This document shows positions 18,187 through 18,263 of a stretch of 18,263 bases of DNA, one piece after another. The notes under the pieces were generated by a model. The model saw nothing but the letters and a program-made list of their open reading frames with translations. It made no database searches and was not told the origin of the DNA. The position numbers were made by a program, and so were the translations under genes. The stretch comes from C7867-006 sp035438705 (lineage in GTDB: Bacteria; Patescibacteriota; Minisyncoccia; Phycocordibacterales; DATDWN01): contig DAORIV010000010.1 in NCBI GenBank assembly GCA_035438705.1, positions 1 through 18,263 on the forward strand. The letters are read 5' to 3'. The stretch's first letter is position 1. The number at the start of each line of letters is the position of its first letter.

Positions 18187-18263
18187 CTATAGACAAATAA
18201 GGGATGCGATCGAGTCACCATCGCGCAACTTCATAATCCTCACTCCTTGAGTTTGGCGACCTA
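18187..18263 (-). CDS. gyrA: DNA gyrase subunit A, last 25 codons
   Basis: On the minus strand the open frame entering from the window edge reads GRQTQGVRIMKLRDGDSIAS, then LICL, and stops at TAG (18189-18187). GRxTQGVRLxxLxxGDxVAS is the conserved end of the GyrA C-terminal beta-pinwheel. Gyrase A carries the DNA-cleaving tyrosine and wraps DNA; both its catalytic domain and most of the pinwheel lie outside the window. ParC is less likely because this end motif is characteristic of GyrA. The tail after the last blade is very short, without the acidic extension some GyrA proteins have. Confidence 0.78.
   Translation of the reverse strand, partial: GRQTQGVRIMKLRDGDSIASLICL

Overview
The window looks like chromosomal DNA of an ultra-small bacterium of the Patescibacteria (CPR), most likely a parcubacterial lineage. 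The reasons are an AT-rich, tightly packed backbone, a very short IF-2 (508 residues, no N-terminal extension), a DUF4446 protein, and a run of small VirB2/TrbC-like pilin genes beside an orphan solute-binding protein. UGA is used as a stop (the HNH gene and the TTG-start gene), so the standard bacterial code fits. The taxonomic call is inference from gene content, not from a marker tree.

Layout. Left part, minus strand: 5' portion of tRNA-Tyr(GTA) cut by the window edge, clpB with its own promoter and a long structured leader, a membrane-anchored trypsin/HtrA-fold protein that has lost two of three catalytic residues, and a cysteine desulfurase. At 5087-5914 sits a GC-richer divergent pair: a DksA/TraR zinc-finger protein (minus) and a 61-residue basic microprotein (plus), sharing back-to-back -35 boxes and each closed by a strong terminator. 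Then, on plus, DUF4446, infB and rbfA (stop and start overlap), with tRNA-Cys starting on the next base.

Middle: a tRNA cluster Cys(GCA)-Leu(TAA)-Lys(CTT)-Leu(TAG). An HNH endonuclease gene lies between the first two, and its last 15 codons are the 5' part of tRNA-Leu(TAA). Lys and Leu(TAG) are followed by palindromic tails that pair with the tRNA 3' end. From 9548 to 13128 comes a chain of self-contained, GC-richer transcription units: a TTG-start membrane protein, a structured non-coding RNA, a 51-residue zinc-ribbon microprotein, and an operon coupling an SPFH/band-7 membrane protein to a multi-pass membrane lytic transglycosylase.

Right part, minus strand: a SAM methyltransferase, a membrane-anchored solute-binding protein, and six consecutive VirB2/TrbC-like small membrane proteins in at least two transcription units. 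Then come an unrecognised GC-richer 182-residue protein and, at the edge, the last 25 codons of gyrA.

Two transcription styles stand out. Several AT-rich backbone genes have a -10 box ending exactly 6 nt before the ATG, which suggests leaderless mRNAs. The GC-richer island genes have a consensus -35/-10 with 17-nt spacing, a leader of about ten bases that is mostly Shine-Dalgarno, and a GC-rich terminator. I see no rRNA, CRISPR array, transposase or insertion sequence.
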